DNA from: Amphibalanus amphitrite
Lineage: Eukaryota; Arthropoda; Thecostraca; Balanomorpha; Balanidae
NCBI RefSeq assembly: GCF_019059575.1
Contig: NW_024881824.1
Location: 248,001 to 312,000 of the forward strand
Direction of reading: 5' to 3'
DNA: 64,000 nucleotides
Part shown: piece by piece, positions 18,401 through 31,500 of the stretch
How the letters are laid out: each line of letters begins with the position of its first letter
Numbering within the stretch: position 1 is the stretch's first letter
The notes under the pieces: model-generated
Told to the model about the DNA's origin: nothing
Seen by the model: the letters and a program-made list of their open reading frames with translations, nothing else
Database searches by the model: none
Program-made: the position numbers and the translations under genes

Positions 18401-20220
18401 CGGGTTTCCCGAAGGCCAGGTATCCAGTGACCGGGTCACTCAGGGCGCCGCGGCGGAGCTGCTGATTTCCCCCGCGTGAGTGGGGTGAGCGGTGACTGAT
18501 TTAAAAAATGGGGATAGGTACTGCGTGTCTGCGTCATGGAACTCGTAGAGTTTACTGAGCTAGCTCACTGGGCTCGTCTGTTTTGGGGACGTGCGCCGCA
18601 ACTTAGCTGTGACATGTTACTTGTTAGTTGTTTTTGATTCGATAAGCTTGACCTGCAAGTTCAATGCTTCTTATTTTTGTCAAGCAAGTGTTGGATGAAA
18701 AAAGTTGTTTTCTTTTTCTCTTGTATACCTCAGGCCTCTCACTTGGCGTTAGGTTAGAAAGTGGCAGTACTTAGATGCAAAATGATCTCGCAGTATTCCT
18801 AAGCAGCACCCAGTATTCTTTCTGTTTATGCCGGGACTGAGGCCCAGATTTTATTTTATTTCTGAGAGTTGCTGTTCTCACCCGCCGTGGCCCTTCACAC
18901 AGCCGTATCAAGTCGCAGACGCGACATAGTTTCTCACCACACCTCACCGCTGCCAGATTTCAATGGTACTTACCCTGCCCGTAGAGCCGCCACCGCAAAC
19001 CCCACTGACAACGGTATCGGCACATTAAAATGGAGGAATCCGACGAGATCAGTGTGAATAGCTGGACACGAACAGCCTAACACACCTACCACACATACCG
19101 GAAGCCGTGGCGATACGTGCGGTCTCACACTGATCCGAAGACGCCAGAGATCGTGACATCTTGGCAGATTTTCACGGAACTGGAGATGGCCGGGATGGTC
19201 GGATGGTGGCCCTGCCCAGATCTGAGGCCGGTCTGGCCGGAGATTTTCCGACAAAAAATTGACGACTTTCTTGGCATTGCCATTAATCCTATACTTGTGC
19301 TGAATGGACGTAGTTGCTCTGGCTTTGGTTTTGTAAGCCTGTCAAGCTTGTGTAACGCATTGTATATGTGATGTAATTGATGGTTCGGTTCTTCCCATTA
19401 GCGTTTTTATGGCGGATGAGCTATCACTATTGCATCACCTCAACAATACATAATAGGGGAGGAAATCTTAAACGCAATACTCTGAATAGTGGTGATACTT
19501 TTGATTTTTTTGGGAAGACGTATTATAACGGAATGCTTACGTTATTTGTCAATCAAATGACTTCTTTTACGTCAGAGTATGCTAATATTCGAGGGGAAAG
19601 ATTGGTGCTCTCTTCAAACCATGCCGGTCACCATATTACCTCTTATCTTTAAAAACCTGCTGTGTGAAGTACCGACTGCCTCACATTCAAAGTTCACAGT
19701 TGCAAACAAGTGCGGTCGTTGTCAGCTTGTTGTTTAAACGAATGATATCACGGTGCTGGCCGCTGGTAGCTTGCTTGATCGGCTTGATCTGGGCTGCATC
19801 CAATAACTTCTCTCCATCAATGACTTCTTTCGCTTCAGCCTTATTTGCCATGGATTGAAATAAATGCGACCTGCTGGTCCATAGATGAGACTGAGCTATA
19901 GAGTCCATAGACGCCCATCTGAGCTGTAACGATGCATATAATACGAAACCGACACCCACGGGTGTTGATTGTGTTATTGTTATATCAAATCGCACACCGT
20001 TTCTACTGTCGCCGGCCGCTCGGCGTCAGGCGCACAGCGTCAGGCGCCAGCGCGCGTGCGGGGCCGGAACTCCCGGTCGTACCGTAGCGTAGCGGCTCGG
20101 TAGCTGATGGTCATGGGACTGCCGAGTGGTGAACCGGGGCGACTCGATGGCCAATGTCGGTCCACAGGCTTGGTGAAGCGAAGAGGTGTCCAGTCTGACT
20201 GCATGACCTCACTTGTATAA
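15447..20220. other. Anonymous DNA, no gene seen
   Basis: Mixed AT-rich and CpG-rich sequence, with CpG-rich patches near 17.0-17.3 and 20.0 kb. A 138-codon frame at 16,892-17,308 has a simple Arg/Ser/Val-rich second half and no recognised domain. I see no splice-supported exon, RNA gene or mobile element. Confidence 0.35.
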
Positions 20221-20224
20221 TTAC

Positions 20225-20878
20225 GAGCGAGCGAGCGAAGCGTAGTTTTTCGTAGAACAGAAGAAATTTCTGAGTATTAGCGTCCGTCCGGCCGTGGTGA
20301 CAGTCACGCTTCTGCGAGTCTTATAGCTCAGGAACCACTGGACCGATTCACTAACGGTCTATTTTTGGTAGGGTAGCTTCATCCCTTCTGCCAAGCATTG
20401 GACTATTCCCGATGTATGTGGGTGACCCCCAATGCGCGTGCCACGTGTAAAACGAAGTGGTGTAGCAATTACCTACTGGGCCTATCGCGCTGAAACTTGG
20501 TGGGTATGCATGAAGGCACCCAACGAAGCAATGCGTTCCATGTTTCAGGGTTTGGGCACTACTGCACGTGCGTATAGTGCATGTACTGGTACACGGAAAG
20601 GGGCCGGTTAGCAGGACTAGTTAGGGTGCCTTGCAAAAGTTAGTTGGGACCCAATATGCACGTGCGCACGTCCGGGTTAACGCTTTCACAGATCTCAGAA
20701 ACGGCTGGGCCGATTGCGCTCTAATTTGGCACACCGCTAGATAACGGCTAATAGGGCGCCGTGCGCAAGTCGGTTGCAAGTACCCCCTCGCAGTTCCGCA
20801 CGCTCAAGTGCAGGACTCACCCTCTCGCTCGTTCGTTTGTCACCCCAAAAGGCGTCTCACCCAGTAGTAGTAATGATT
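20225..20878. repeat. Degenerate dispersed repeat with a recurring module
   Basis: The block opens with the short tandem GAGCGAGCGAGCGAAGCG near 20,224. It then carries at least three diverged copies of one module at about 20,323-20,375, 20,463-20,515 and 20,692-20,745. The shared core reads CTGG-R-CC-GAT, a spacer of about 5-8 bases, then a T-rich ATTTTGG or AACTTGG segment. Spacing between modules is roughly 140 and 230 bp. No coding capacity is visible. It resembles non-coding parts of invertebrate mobile elements, but I cannot assign a family. Confidence 0.4.
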
Positions 20879-20950
20879 TTAACCTTCGCCCAGATGGGAG
20901 AAAGCGTTTTTTGGCCTTACCTGCCAGTTTTTTTTTTTGCGTTTGTTAAG
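20879..20950 (+). repeat. Segment shared with 54.03-54.11 kb
   Basis: The sequence after TTAA at 20,879 begins AACCTTCGCC, followed by a GGGAGA-like run, GCGTTTTTTGGCCTTACC and a T-rich stretch. The same order with few differences occurs at about 54,038-54,100. It opens with TTAA like the MITE ends at 8-10 kb but lacks their GC-rich terminus, so it is called only a repeat. Confidence 0.4.
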
Positions 20951-22408
20951 AAAGCTGCGGCTCGCAGCGCCGTGAAACTTCCTTGCACTTTATTATGCTT
21001 ACTGAATACATACATATACATATTGCATGTAACTTATTATGCATCAATTTCGCGTTGTGTGTAAGCTTTTGGAACCCAGGTCAGATTAGGTCAGATTTTC
21101 TGGTCCAGTTAAGTGGCTATGGCTCTATAAAATTTTCGATTCTGTCATTCCTGCAGTTTATCTTCTATAAGTTTAAAACTCGGGGCATCGGGAACTCGCG
21201 AACCGAAGTTGCTGAGGTCGCGGTAGAGACTCCACCAGGTCGCGGGTTTATGATCATCTAAGTGATCATCAGGGCTGTTCTCCACTCTAACGAACGAATA
21301 TGGATTTTATTTAATGGCAAGCGCAACCTTCTTGAAATTTGTTGCGTCAGAGTCGTCCTTATTTCTCTTGACGGTCTTTCGCGCGGTGAAAGCATATTAC
21401 AAAATACCTTTGGTCTTCAAATGGTCTCTTGAGGCAGAGTATTCCGAATTGTAAGCAATGGCTTAATACATGAGCAAAATATGATAAATTAGTATTCATT
21501 CAAACCTGGTTTCTCCGGAAGCGCCGCGTCCCGCCCTGCCGGCCGGTCGGTTCGGCGGTCAGTGTGATCCCGCGCCCGTGTGTGGCCCGGCCGGTGACCG
21601 GCCATCTCCCGGCACTGGGACCGCTCTCCGCAGGTGCTAATGACGCCGACCGGGTGGCCGCCGCCGACCGGACGTTCCTCCAAAGGCGGCGCGGGCCCTC
21701 TGATGTCGACCCGCTCTAAAGGCGCCGGCCTGTGATCACAGATGAGAGGGCATGCATAATATGGTGTCGACAGCGGTGTCTGTGAATTACGAGATGTCAA
21801 CACGTTTCGTTAATCTGCGCTTAGGAGAGTTCTCGTGAATGAAGATGTTTTCAGTCTGCCGTGAGCGTGACGTGAATCGGGGTGGCATCCTCTCAGAGAA
21901 ATTGGATTTTGTTGTGTTGCACGGCGATCGTTTCATCTGACGGCTTCCAGCTGGACTAAGACAGGGCCAGTTTCCTGTCGAAAAATGAACTCGTTATCAG
22001 CTGGACGGTTTTTGTTTAATCTGCGACTGCATTGGCCTGCCGCGTGGTTTGTCGTCCGTGCAGTGCCCGCATTGTTCTTGGCGGTGCCAGGGGAGCGGTA
22101 TGCTGCGTTGCGTCAGTTTATTGACATGATCATTGATCATTCTATTGTGTCCAGGACGTGTTTCTGACACATTGTATCAGTTTGCTGATCGGGCTATTCT
22201 GTGTGTCACCAATGACTATTCATGTATGACGATGTGGATGCATTTGATGGCAATGCGACCTCCAACGTCCCTGCTCCAATATCTGCAACCGCCTCGCCCC
22301 GTGCCTAGAAGGTGTCAATATGAGTTGCATCATTGACCGTGCGCTGTGTGCGATGTTCTATTTTGTTGCATCAGCGATCTCACCAGCGCCTCTGTCTCCG
22401 TGTTGCAG
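20951..22408. other. Anonymous DNA upstream of an NDUFA8 exon
   Basis: No gene is recognised. The last bases form the acceptor side of an NDUFA8 intron: a pyrimidine-rich stretch and CAG at 22,406-22,408. By inference at least the right part of this interval is intron. The N-terminal exon, expected to encode about 40 residues, was looked for upstream in three frames by eye and not found. Confidence 0.4.
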
Positions 22409-22584
22409 GAGTTCATGCTATGTCGCCAAGAGGAGAAGGATCCGCGCAAATGTCTGGCCGAGGGACGCGCGGTTACCTCGTGCGCGCTCGAGTTCTTCCG
22501 CAAGGTGAAGAGCACGTGTATGGATGAGTTCAACCAGTACGCCAACTGCCTGGACCGTGGATCGCCGGACCTCAAGTTCCGAAT
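22409..22584 (+). CDS. NDUFA8: NDUFA8 internal coding exon (176 nt)
   Basis: The acceptor CAG ends at 22,408 and the donor is AT|GTGAGT at 22,585. It encodes 58 full codons from EFMLCR to DLKFR, then AT, the first two bases of a methionine codon completed by the next exon. It carries the first C-x9-C and the C-x11-C pair. The exon starts in phase 0, so the missing upstream exon should end on a full codon. Confidence 0.94.
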
Positions 22585-25500
22585 GTGAGTACTCGTGTGG
22601 TGTGTATGTAACATGTCACCGCTGATATGTATCATGACGAGGTCGGCCTCTGATGAGAGATCATTCATTCCCCGACCTCCCCGCCCGTCGGACGTCCTCG
22701 TAGGTCACACCCACATCACTCCCGGAACGTGACGTGCGTCAGGCGTCTGTCGGACGCCGCGCAGACGCGCTCGCCCGCGTCACTCCCCTCTGATATCCGT
22801 CGGCATCTGGCCCTTCCGGTGCGTCGGCCGCCGCCGGCGTCAGCATCTCGTCTGGCATCGCCGACCCGGGCCGTCGCAGTGCCGACGCGGTGCTCACACG
22901 TGTAATCCTTTGTCGTCTGGCGTGAGCCCCGCGCGCGGATCGGGCCCTCAGATGTACCGCGGCTCGCAGAGGCCGCCCCGTGCCGCTGGAGGCTCTCCCG
23001 TCTCTTCGGCGTATTCTTCGTGAAATGTGGAAGTTTTTTTCGTGTCTGGGTGGTCACCGTACCTCATATCGCCGTCCTTTGTCGTCCTTTGCCCGCTGAA
23101 TCTCCCCGGCATGCGATGGACGGTGGTTGTCCCGACGGCGGCGTTTTGAAACGTGTCCTCCGGTCACGACCGGCTCGGCACGGGAGGGATGCCGCTCGTG
23201 ACCCACCGGGCGCCGCTCGTGACCTGGCGTATAGCAGGCGAGGTTGCTGGAACTGGCCGGTCGTCGGGTCGGCGGCTGTCCTCGGGACAGACGACTGACG
23301 CCCGGCAACTGGCGTCAGAGGCCGTCGGCACTCTCTGTTGTAGTGATGGGAGTGTATTCTTCATCGAAAACTCTCTCTGCGCAGTGGATCAAGTTGTTTG
23401 AAATCATTCCTTCTTAGAGCGGGTGGGTGAGGCGTGGTGACGATTTTGAAGAAATGGCCGGGCGCCGTGCCGATCGGCTTATGGTGATGCCTTGAGAATG
23501 AAATGCGCCAGTCATTTTTCACGAGTCTGGTGCGCTGCGGTATCTGTGCGCAAACTCAGGCCGCTCTGATCGTCCGCGGTCCATTCAAAGCATCCGTCCA
23601 TTCCAGCGCCCAACTGTGTGCCTTTCCGTGAGGCCATCGATCACTTTTACGGAGATTTAGATTGTGTCTTCGGTTACCATAGACAGTGGCATTTATTGCA
23701 GGGGTCGAGGAGAGGAATAGGTAGGTACCTAATATTTATTTTACTCTGCAAAATATGCGGTTATGTCATAGATTTGTTAATATTTTATTCAAATTTCATT
23801 GTCATCTTTTGTTGTCATCAATGTGATATTCCGCTCCTGGTTACCCGGTAATTCGTGTTTCGCGTGCACGGACTATGTAAGATCAGTGAATATCTGACGT
23901 CGGCTCCCCGTGTAAACCAGTTCTCGCCCCGCGTCTAGTGCCGGCCTTTGTCACTAGATGGCAGGTGCGGTCGACGGCCGCCGTCTTACGAGCCCCGTGA
24001 TTTATTCAAATGGCACCGTACATCGCCACAACGAGCTGTGTGAAACTGAAGCCGGTCTCTTATTATTCAGCATAGCTGTAAACAACATTGAATTAAGTGA
24101 CGTTATAGATCGGGTGCGGCTGATTATGGTGTGTGTTGTGACGTAGACCATTGAGAACGAGAGAGGGATGACTGGCAATCCGTGCTTTGAAAGCTACGTG
24201 AAGATCGTCACAATAATACAGGCAGTCCCCACCCTGACTGAGAGATGCGGATACATCAGTCCACTATGAGTCACCGCGCCGTCAGTAATGCAGCAGCCCG
24301 TGGGGGGGGGGGGTGGCTGATAAGTTACCCTGCACGCTGCTACCACGGAAGTCCCGCCGTCAGCGCGCTGATGATGCTAGGAACGCTGGGCGACGCGGGC
24401 ACGCGCCCGCGAACTACGAGCTCGGCGCGCTGGGGACAAGTGGTGACCATTTTTGGCACGACGTGGAAATGTCCACAGATGAGAGCGCGACCTTGGTGAT
24501 CGGTGTTACTGGATTGCAACGGCGCATTTACGGAGAAGGGGTATAATGAGACAAGCGTTGGGCAATTGATACTGTCGCTTGGGCGAGAATCGCCAGCTTT
24601 TGTTGGACGTTTGTTAAGTTCACTGTCGATACAGATGTTATGGTAATTGATAGATATAGGCCTATATGACGGCGCGATGGAATTTGGTTTGTGGCGAGCG
24701 GCGGTGCACACTGGCATTCACATATGTACAACTGCCCACTTATCTATCAATATATTTGTGTTACTCTTTTGTGTGTTTCCTCAAATCATGCTTGCATTTT
24801 TGCGGGTATTATGCAATGTGCATCGTGAATGGTTTTTCTATATAGACGTGTTGTGGTGCACACAAGAACACGTATTCCTGGGCCTGTGTTTAAATTAGAA
24901 ATATAACATCTGAAAACCATTTATCTCAGCCGATGAAATGGTATGGTGCTCGCACGTTGTAGCTCACACAAACTATTTTTACCTTTTAAATCTGTCGGAG
25001 AATTGGTGAAGATTTACCTTATCAGAGTGATCCAATTACCTGAGTAGATCCACATCCGTCCGTCCGTTCCGGTAGGTAATCCTCAGATAGGATGTCTGTA
25101 TCCGCACAGCACCCGGCCGCTGGTCCTGGGCGGCCCGAGCGAGCTCCGTGCTACACCTGGCGCGGCGATTGAGTCACCGACTTAATTTGCTCCTTATCAT
25201 TATTAATATCCACGCCTGACGCTGACTCACACTGTTGATCATTGCTCTGGATGCTACGGAGGTTTTGGTTGCGGTTGAAACGGCATTTAAAATTAATGTA
25301 CCCATTCACACACCCATCGCGGCTATGTATAAACACTTCTCGCTATGGTTGTGAGACAATCAACATTTAATGTGAGTTGTGAAAATGCTGCACCTTTTCA
25401 ATGTTCATTCATTGTGAAAGAAACTGATCAACGCCTTTGTCGAGACTCGAGATTGGAGCGTTTGCAAATGCTTGACAATACCCGTACAATGGTAGGTATC

Positions 25501-28500
25501 GTCTAAAATCATGGATGTAAGATGCATGGTATTTGGTATTTCTGTTTTGATATTTTAAGTGATATTTCTTGTCCAATAATAAAACCTGTGTACACCCATG
25601 TCCTTGGCACCGTAGGTGCGTTATTTTAGGCCATATCAGATTTGGCATTCCCGCTTATACATGCTCGCTAATTAAAATAGTTGCGCGTTCCTGGTTATAT
25701 AAATGTCATTCACAGTTTTCCGGCTTCAGTAATTTACTAGCAATAGCGGATCTGTGTGTTTACTTACGGACAGTTGAGTTCGCTGAAACACTGCCGACAA
25801 GTGACCAACTACCATTTAACAGGCGACCAGTTCCGGTGGATGCCGAACTTACCAGGATCTCCAACAGAACGATCGATCTTCACAGTTCGTCATACAGGAA
25901 ACCTTGAACTTGTGAAGTGCTCCATGGTGTCAAAAATGAGTGTGTACAGTTGATTCCGAGAGTGCATAACGGCTGAACCCTGGACTTCCCTGATCATTAC
26001 GGTTCAATCTCTAATGTGATGAACATCTGGATGCTGATTTTTCAGACCAGTCAGATTCAATACTCTGGATGTTTAATATCGACTGTTGGCAGTTGGCACA
26101 GTTCTCAAGACTGAGTTTGGGTTCGTGCGCATTAAAAAGCACATGATCACTCAGATCAGGACCTAACTGCGCGTCTCTAGCACAGTGACGGATCGCAATA
26201 ATAACCTGCTTGTGAACTGCGTTCTTTCAGACGTCTGATTGCTGGATTTTCCTATCACAGCAGGGCACTTATTAGTAATTAAAAAGCAGCTAGACGCATG
26301 ACTACAGCAATTTTTGAAGTTGAATCAGTTGATGTCATAAGAGTCGAATTCCACCACCATTTCTAACCTGCCTTATCCCGTTTGGCGTTCACGGCATGCG
26401 GGTGAGATAACTTGGAATGGGGTTCGACCATTCAGCTATGTAGCTGGCATGCTGGGTGACCAGCTCGGCGGGACGGAGCGTGCCAGGTCTTATACCCGAG
26501 GTGGGCGGGGGGGGGGGCTGATCGGAGGGGTGGCGCCACCCCCCCCCCCCCCGTCTGCGCCCTCCTCCCTCCAGGCTCTTTACAGACTGAGGAGAACAAT
26601 TGGGTGCGAATTATATCGTTCAAAATTTTCCTTGCAGTGACATAGCTTTTTGATAGATAGCGTTGTTTTCGCTCAGTAAAATGTATTCTAAGGTGAACAA
26701 TCTGAGCATCAGTCGAGGGTGTTTAACAGACTCGTTAAAAAAAAAAAACGATGGGACAAGTCGAACAACAGTCGACGTTTTTTGCAAGGCTTATTCGGAG
26801 TAAGCATGCTTAAAACGGCGTGTGTGTATGCTGGCTCTACTAATGATCTCTTCAAAGCTCTGTCGTATTATATGTTTAGCGGTTCGGTAAGCACAACATG
26901 AGCAGATAACTTACTCGCAGCTGTTGTCAGGTAGCAGATGTCCGCACCAATGTCGGAAAACACGTTCAGCCTATGGTTCTGTGGGGGGCTTATGTGTTAC
27001 TTCTCATCCCCTCTGACGCCAGTGCCAACAGCGCCATGCTAAACACGTGGGCACAGACGGAAAAATCCTGTGTTACTTGTCAGCCTACCGCTAGGAAGGC
27101 TACTTTTGTCTCTGTGTAGGGGGACTGAGTTTACTTCACGAGATTTACAAAGATGCTTATCTGTTGTAATCATGGATACACTTGCATAAACCACTGCGGT
27201 GACGCGTGGTTCCTCACGCAGGCCCAGCTATAGAAATGACTGCGCTAATACGCTCACTACTGAGTTGCCCTGCGTCTAGCTACAAAAGTAAAGGCTGCTT
27301 GCGAAACTTTCACAGAGGAACTTGCTACCGTTTGAACTAAGAAAATGGCCTGAGATATATCATATGATGTAGATAAGAACAGTGACACCCACATGTCTAG
27401 TGTATGATCCGGGGAGTATTCGAGTGCTCGGCGTGAAGTTTGTTTTATCTTGAAGCCGTAAAGTTCTGGAGAATCTGTTATGTTTGTTGTGGAGTGCGAT
27501 GTTTGGTGAAGAGTTTGTCCCAGGACAGTTTCTGATGTTAGGGGTAAGGTCTAGAGGAGCTCTGATGTCCAGTCTGGAACAAGGACTATCGTATGCTTCG
27601 ACTTCGGTCTGTACGCGGTCTGGGGAGCCTCGGTCGGACTGACTCGGAGTTGAGAGCCCGCTTTAAGGACAGGTGCGGCCCGTCGAGTACCACTCACTCG
27701 ACTCACTCGAGCGTCAGTTGACTCGTCTGATTCCATGTGTGGTCGTCTGTGTCTCACGCGGGTGTGTCCCGAGACGTGACGATGGTCTTATTGTTACGTT
27801 CTTCTCATCGCCGTCACGGATGGCCGCGACTGAATCAGAGATGCGATCCGACAGACTGAGAACCGCCCTCCTTCGCATGATGGGCATACTCTTAGAAGGA
27901 TGCCGCGTGCTTTTGTTTCTTATATTTACATACACATGTCGTGCAGGCAAGCACCGTAGATTCAACGGTTTCAACAGCTTTAGAGATTACCTGAATTTTA
28001 AGTAGTGTCTGCTCAGTGTAATAAGCCCAGAAAAGGATCAGTTTTTCTAGTTGCGTTTTTACTTGTGCTTAGGTAATTATTCCGCCCTGTGATGCTAGCC
28101 AAGAGGCTCCTTGCGGAAAATTGTGTAAATGAGTGTGTTCACAGATGAGTAATGCATTCAAGTCACACCTGTCAGCGTCAAATGTATGCGTGCGTCCTGA
28201 TCTGGCTGAAAAGTATCTCTTCTTTCCTAGGTTTATAGGTCAGACATTAATCTGTGTGAATCAGACGGTGCGCTTCTCGCAATTCTCAACCGTTACTGGC
28301 CACGCGCGCTGTCAGGAAAATGTCCATATTTTGATGACTAATTGTTGTCTCGATAGGTGATCGAGACAAGCGATATCCTACGGATCAACGGTCAACTGAC
28401 CGTTTAATTAGCAGTCATGTAATTACGGATCCAGCTGAAAATTTATCACAAAAATCGAAAGTGCACCGTTTGGCGGCAGAAGTGCTCTACCCCGTTGCCT

Positions 28501-31500
28501 GTCGCGGGCCGTGTCACCTGACAGCTGGTGATCGAGGATGTGCCAGACGACTGTGATCGGAAGGTGTCGGGAGGAAAACGGGCCGTGTGTTCCGTCTGAG
28601 GGTGTTCTCGGAAGGATTGACGCTCCGGTGTGAGACCCGGGGGCGGTGTAATGGGTGACACATGCGTGATCTCAGGTTATTTTTACACCCATGGTAGTGA
28701 GGAAGTTAGGCTACAAATGTGCGTGATGTAGCCTCGTGGCTGGTGCGCCCTTTCTCGCCAAATAATCATCATCATGATTATTGCACGTCATCTTTGTACA
28801 GTGATGATGACGGCAAAGTTTCAGATTAGGGATGTGTGTTTATATCTGGGCAAGTGTATGATGTGAACATGCAGATTTAGAGTAACACACGACAACGTTT
28901 TTAATGCAATTGTTACGGTACCTTATTATTGGAATTAAAGAGTTTGTTTACGAAAACTTTTACTACCGCGTGATGATTTGGATGAGTTCACATTCATGAG
29001 GCTTTTGTTGGCTGCTGCATGCGTCAACCATGAAACTACACCTTTTTTCATTGCGAGTCGGCATAGATTCAATTGACCGTAACCATAGGCGGCCCAGATC
29101 GGTAAATGAGCATTGTGTTAGACTTACTTTGGACTGTACGACAGTTTTCATTTCGTTAGTTTATCCGCTGTTTATTTTCGAACGGTGTCACAGTATATAT
29201 CGACAAGGGCATTTGATATCGACACTGACAATAGATTTAGTCTTAGTTCACTTAATTTAGTCGCTTCTCGATTGAATTAGGCAATACAAAATGGATTTCG
29301 TTAATGGATAATTTGATTTTTATTTGCATTTGATTTTTTTGTAGGACAATGAAAATATGAAACATGTTTTGTTTTGTGTTGATAAACTATGCTGAAGTAG
29401 CAAACTGACCACGTGGCGTATCTATATCATTTACACTTGAACCTCTACTGGTTCCCGGTAGGCTAGGTGACCTCAAGCCAGGTCAGTGTGCTTGCTTCAT
29501 TCGGTATCAAGATGCCGAGACTCCGCCATACCGTTTGTGCCGCGGACCGCGAGCGAATCGTCCAAGCGTACCGTGATGGCAACGATTACGTCGCTGTGGC
29601 CCGCCGGTTGAGCGTAAAGAGGACCACCGCCTGGTACATCGTGGCAAAGTGGGTGCGTATTCGCCGTTCTTGAACCCCATTGAGAAATGTTTCTCTGTCT
29701 ACAAAGCAGACCTGAAGCAGCGTCTTGGACAGGTGCAGGGTATACGCTGGACGATCGCGGCACGGCTCTGGCGGCAGGACACCGCGGCATCGGAACGTGG
29801 AGGAGCGCCATCCTGGAGGAGCTGGCGAATCAAGCGATGGCTGCCATGATCCAGGAGAAGGTGGCAGCTGCTTATCAACACGCCAACGCGTTCATCGGCG
29901 CCTGCCTGGCCAGAGAGGACACCTGGGCCGGGTGACCGCACCGGCGCGGCGACAACTGGCGGCGGCGGAGCGGTCGGTTATGTGCACTGATTGTGCTGCT
30001 TGTGTGCATTGTTATTGCAGTGTTACGTAATGTTTTTTATGTGGCATGGCCATTGGCCATACACAAATGAAATTTTGTTTATCATGTTGCTTTTTTACCA
30101 GAGGCATTTCAAGCTGATGAGCCATTACTGTGGATTAAATTGATTCGTTAACTGCTTGTATTTATTTGTTTTAAAATGTTGAAGTACACACACATAAATA
30201 AAGTTCTACTTGTATTGAAACCAAATTGTGTTGTATCGTGCAATGAGACTAAAAAGCAATTCTATGGTGTTTTATGAACGTGATAACAATTCATTATCTG
30301 CGTATATCCGTAGAGACAGGCCGCGAGGACAATCAAACCAAATTCAGTTATGGGTATGTCGAATATGAACGCTCAACTCATGCATATTGATTATATTATA
30401 CGATGAAGTTTGATATAATCGTAAACGAAATTAAAAGACCTTTGTCAAAATTAATTCACGCCCGTCTATATCAGATGGACGTTGTCATATTCAGTGTGCT
30501 ACGTCTAAATCCACTGAACAGTGTCGAAGTTGTGCACACTGCCTATTTTCAATGCCCCTTATCGTGAAGGCGCGTTGTGTCGATGAGAGGCGCGCAAATG
30601 TCGGAAGACCACGCCTGTTGCCGGCTTAAATGAAAGAAGTCTATATGACCTGCACAGATGCCGACTCGCAATGAAAAAAGGTGTATTTATAGACTTCAGT
30701 AAAGCACATTTCGCGGCCCTATCCTCAGAGCCATCCCGCAATGGTTTGCTGAGCTATTTAAATGTTTATTTACTGTGACTCTGGCACGTGTTGATGCCGT
30801 GCTGTGTTTCGGTTTATTGCGCTATTATCACCAGCTACGGTGCAGGCCCGGTGGAGGAGAGGCCGCGAGGGGTGCATCTGTCATCTCTGGGTCGGGTGGC
30901 GATTTTTCATCGTGTTACTGGCTGAACCACGGCTGGCGTAGTGAGTGTTGGGCTGGAGTGGAGGATGTGTCATATGTTCTCGACTGTATGCGACGCAGTA
31001 GGGATGCGTGTTCGTGGCTATGTGTTGTCACGGAGTGTGTGGGTGCAAAGCTAAATTCTGACATAACAATCCATATTTTGTTGTTAATCACTTCTTCAAT
31101 TATGAACCGGAATTCAATTTAAGTAAGGAAATATTAAATATTTTACGAAGCTATTTTTCAACTGAAACTTAAGGCCCGTTCTGTTGACGATCAATTATCC
31201 GGTATTAGCGTTTAATGGCTGTTTACGTCTTATCGCTGACTGGTATGCTTCTATCGCCCCATTGACGACAATATGACTCTCAATGTGAGAGAGAATATCC
31301 CGTTTTGCTGATGCGTCCCAGCCGCCCACGAGGAGTTGTTTATTTAAGCTGGCATCTGCTTCGCTCTGTTACCATGGCGAAGCCCGACGTGTGAATGGGC
31401 CACGGTTTTGAAAACACGAGAAACGTAAACATCTCCCATTTAGAATGGGGCTAAGTCTGGTTGGTTCCTGATTCTTTCATATTTTCCTTTTTACAGTACC

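Noticed and set aside
20090-20160. tRNA-like A box (TAGCGTAGCGG)
   Set aside because: It fits the A-box pattern, but no B box follows at a suitable distance and no acceptor stem can be drawn.
20101-20225. Possible NDUFA8 first exon (frame starting MVMGLPSGE)
   Set aside because: The faint likeness to the LPxEEEL start of NDUFA8 is not followed by the expected acidic and CHxG-type sequence.
29459-29483. Shared motif AGGCTARGTGACCTCAAGCC at 29.46 and 56.21 kb
   Set aside because: A near-match of about 20 bases is within what chance can give in 64 kb, and the flanks do not align.
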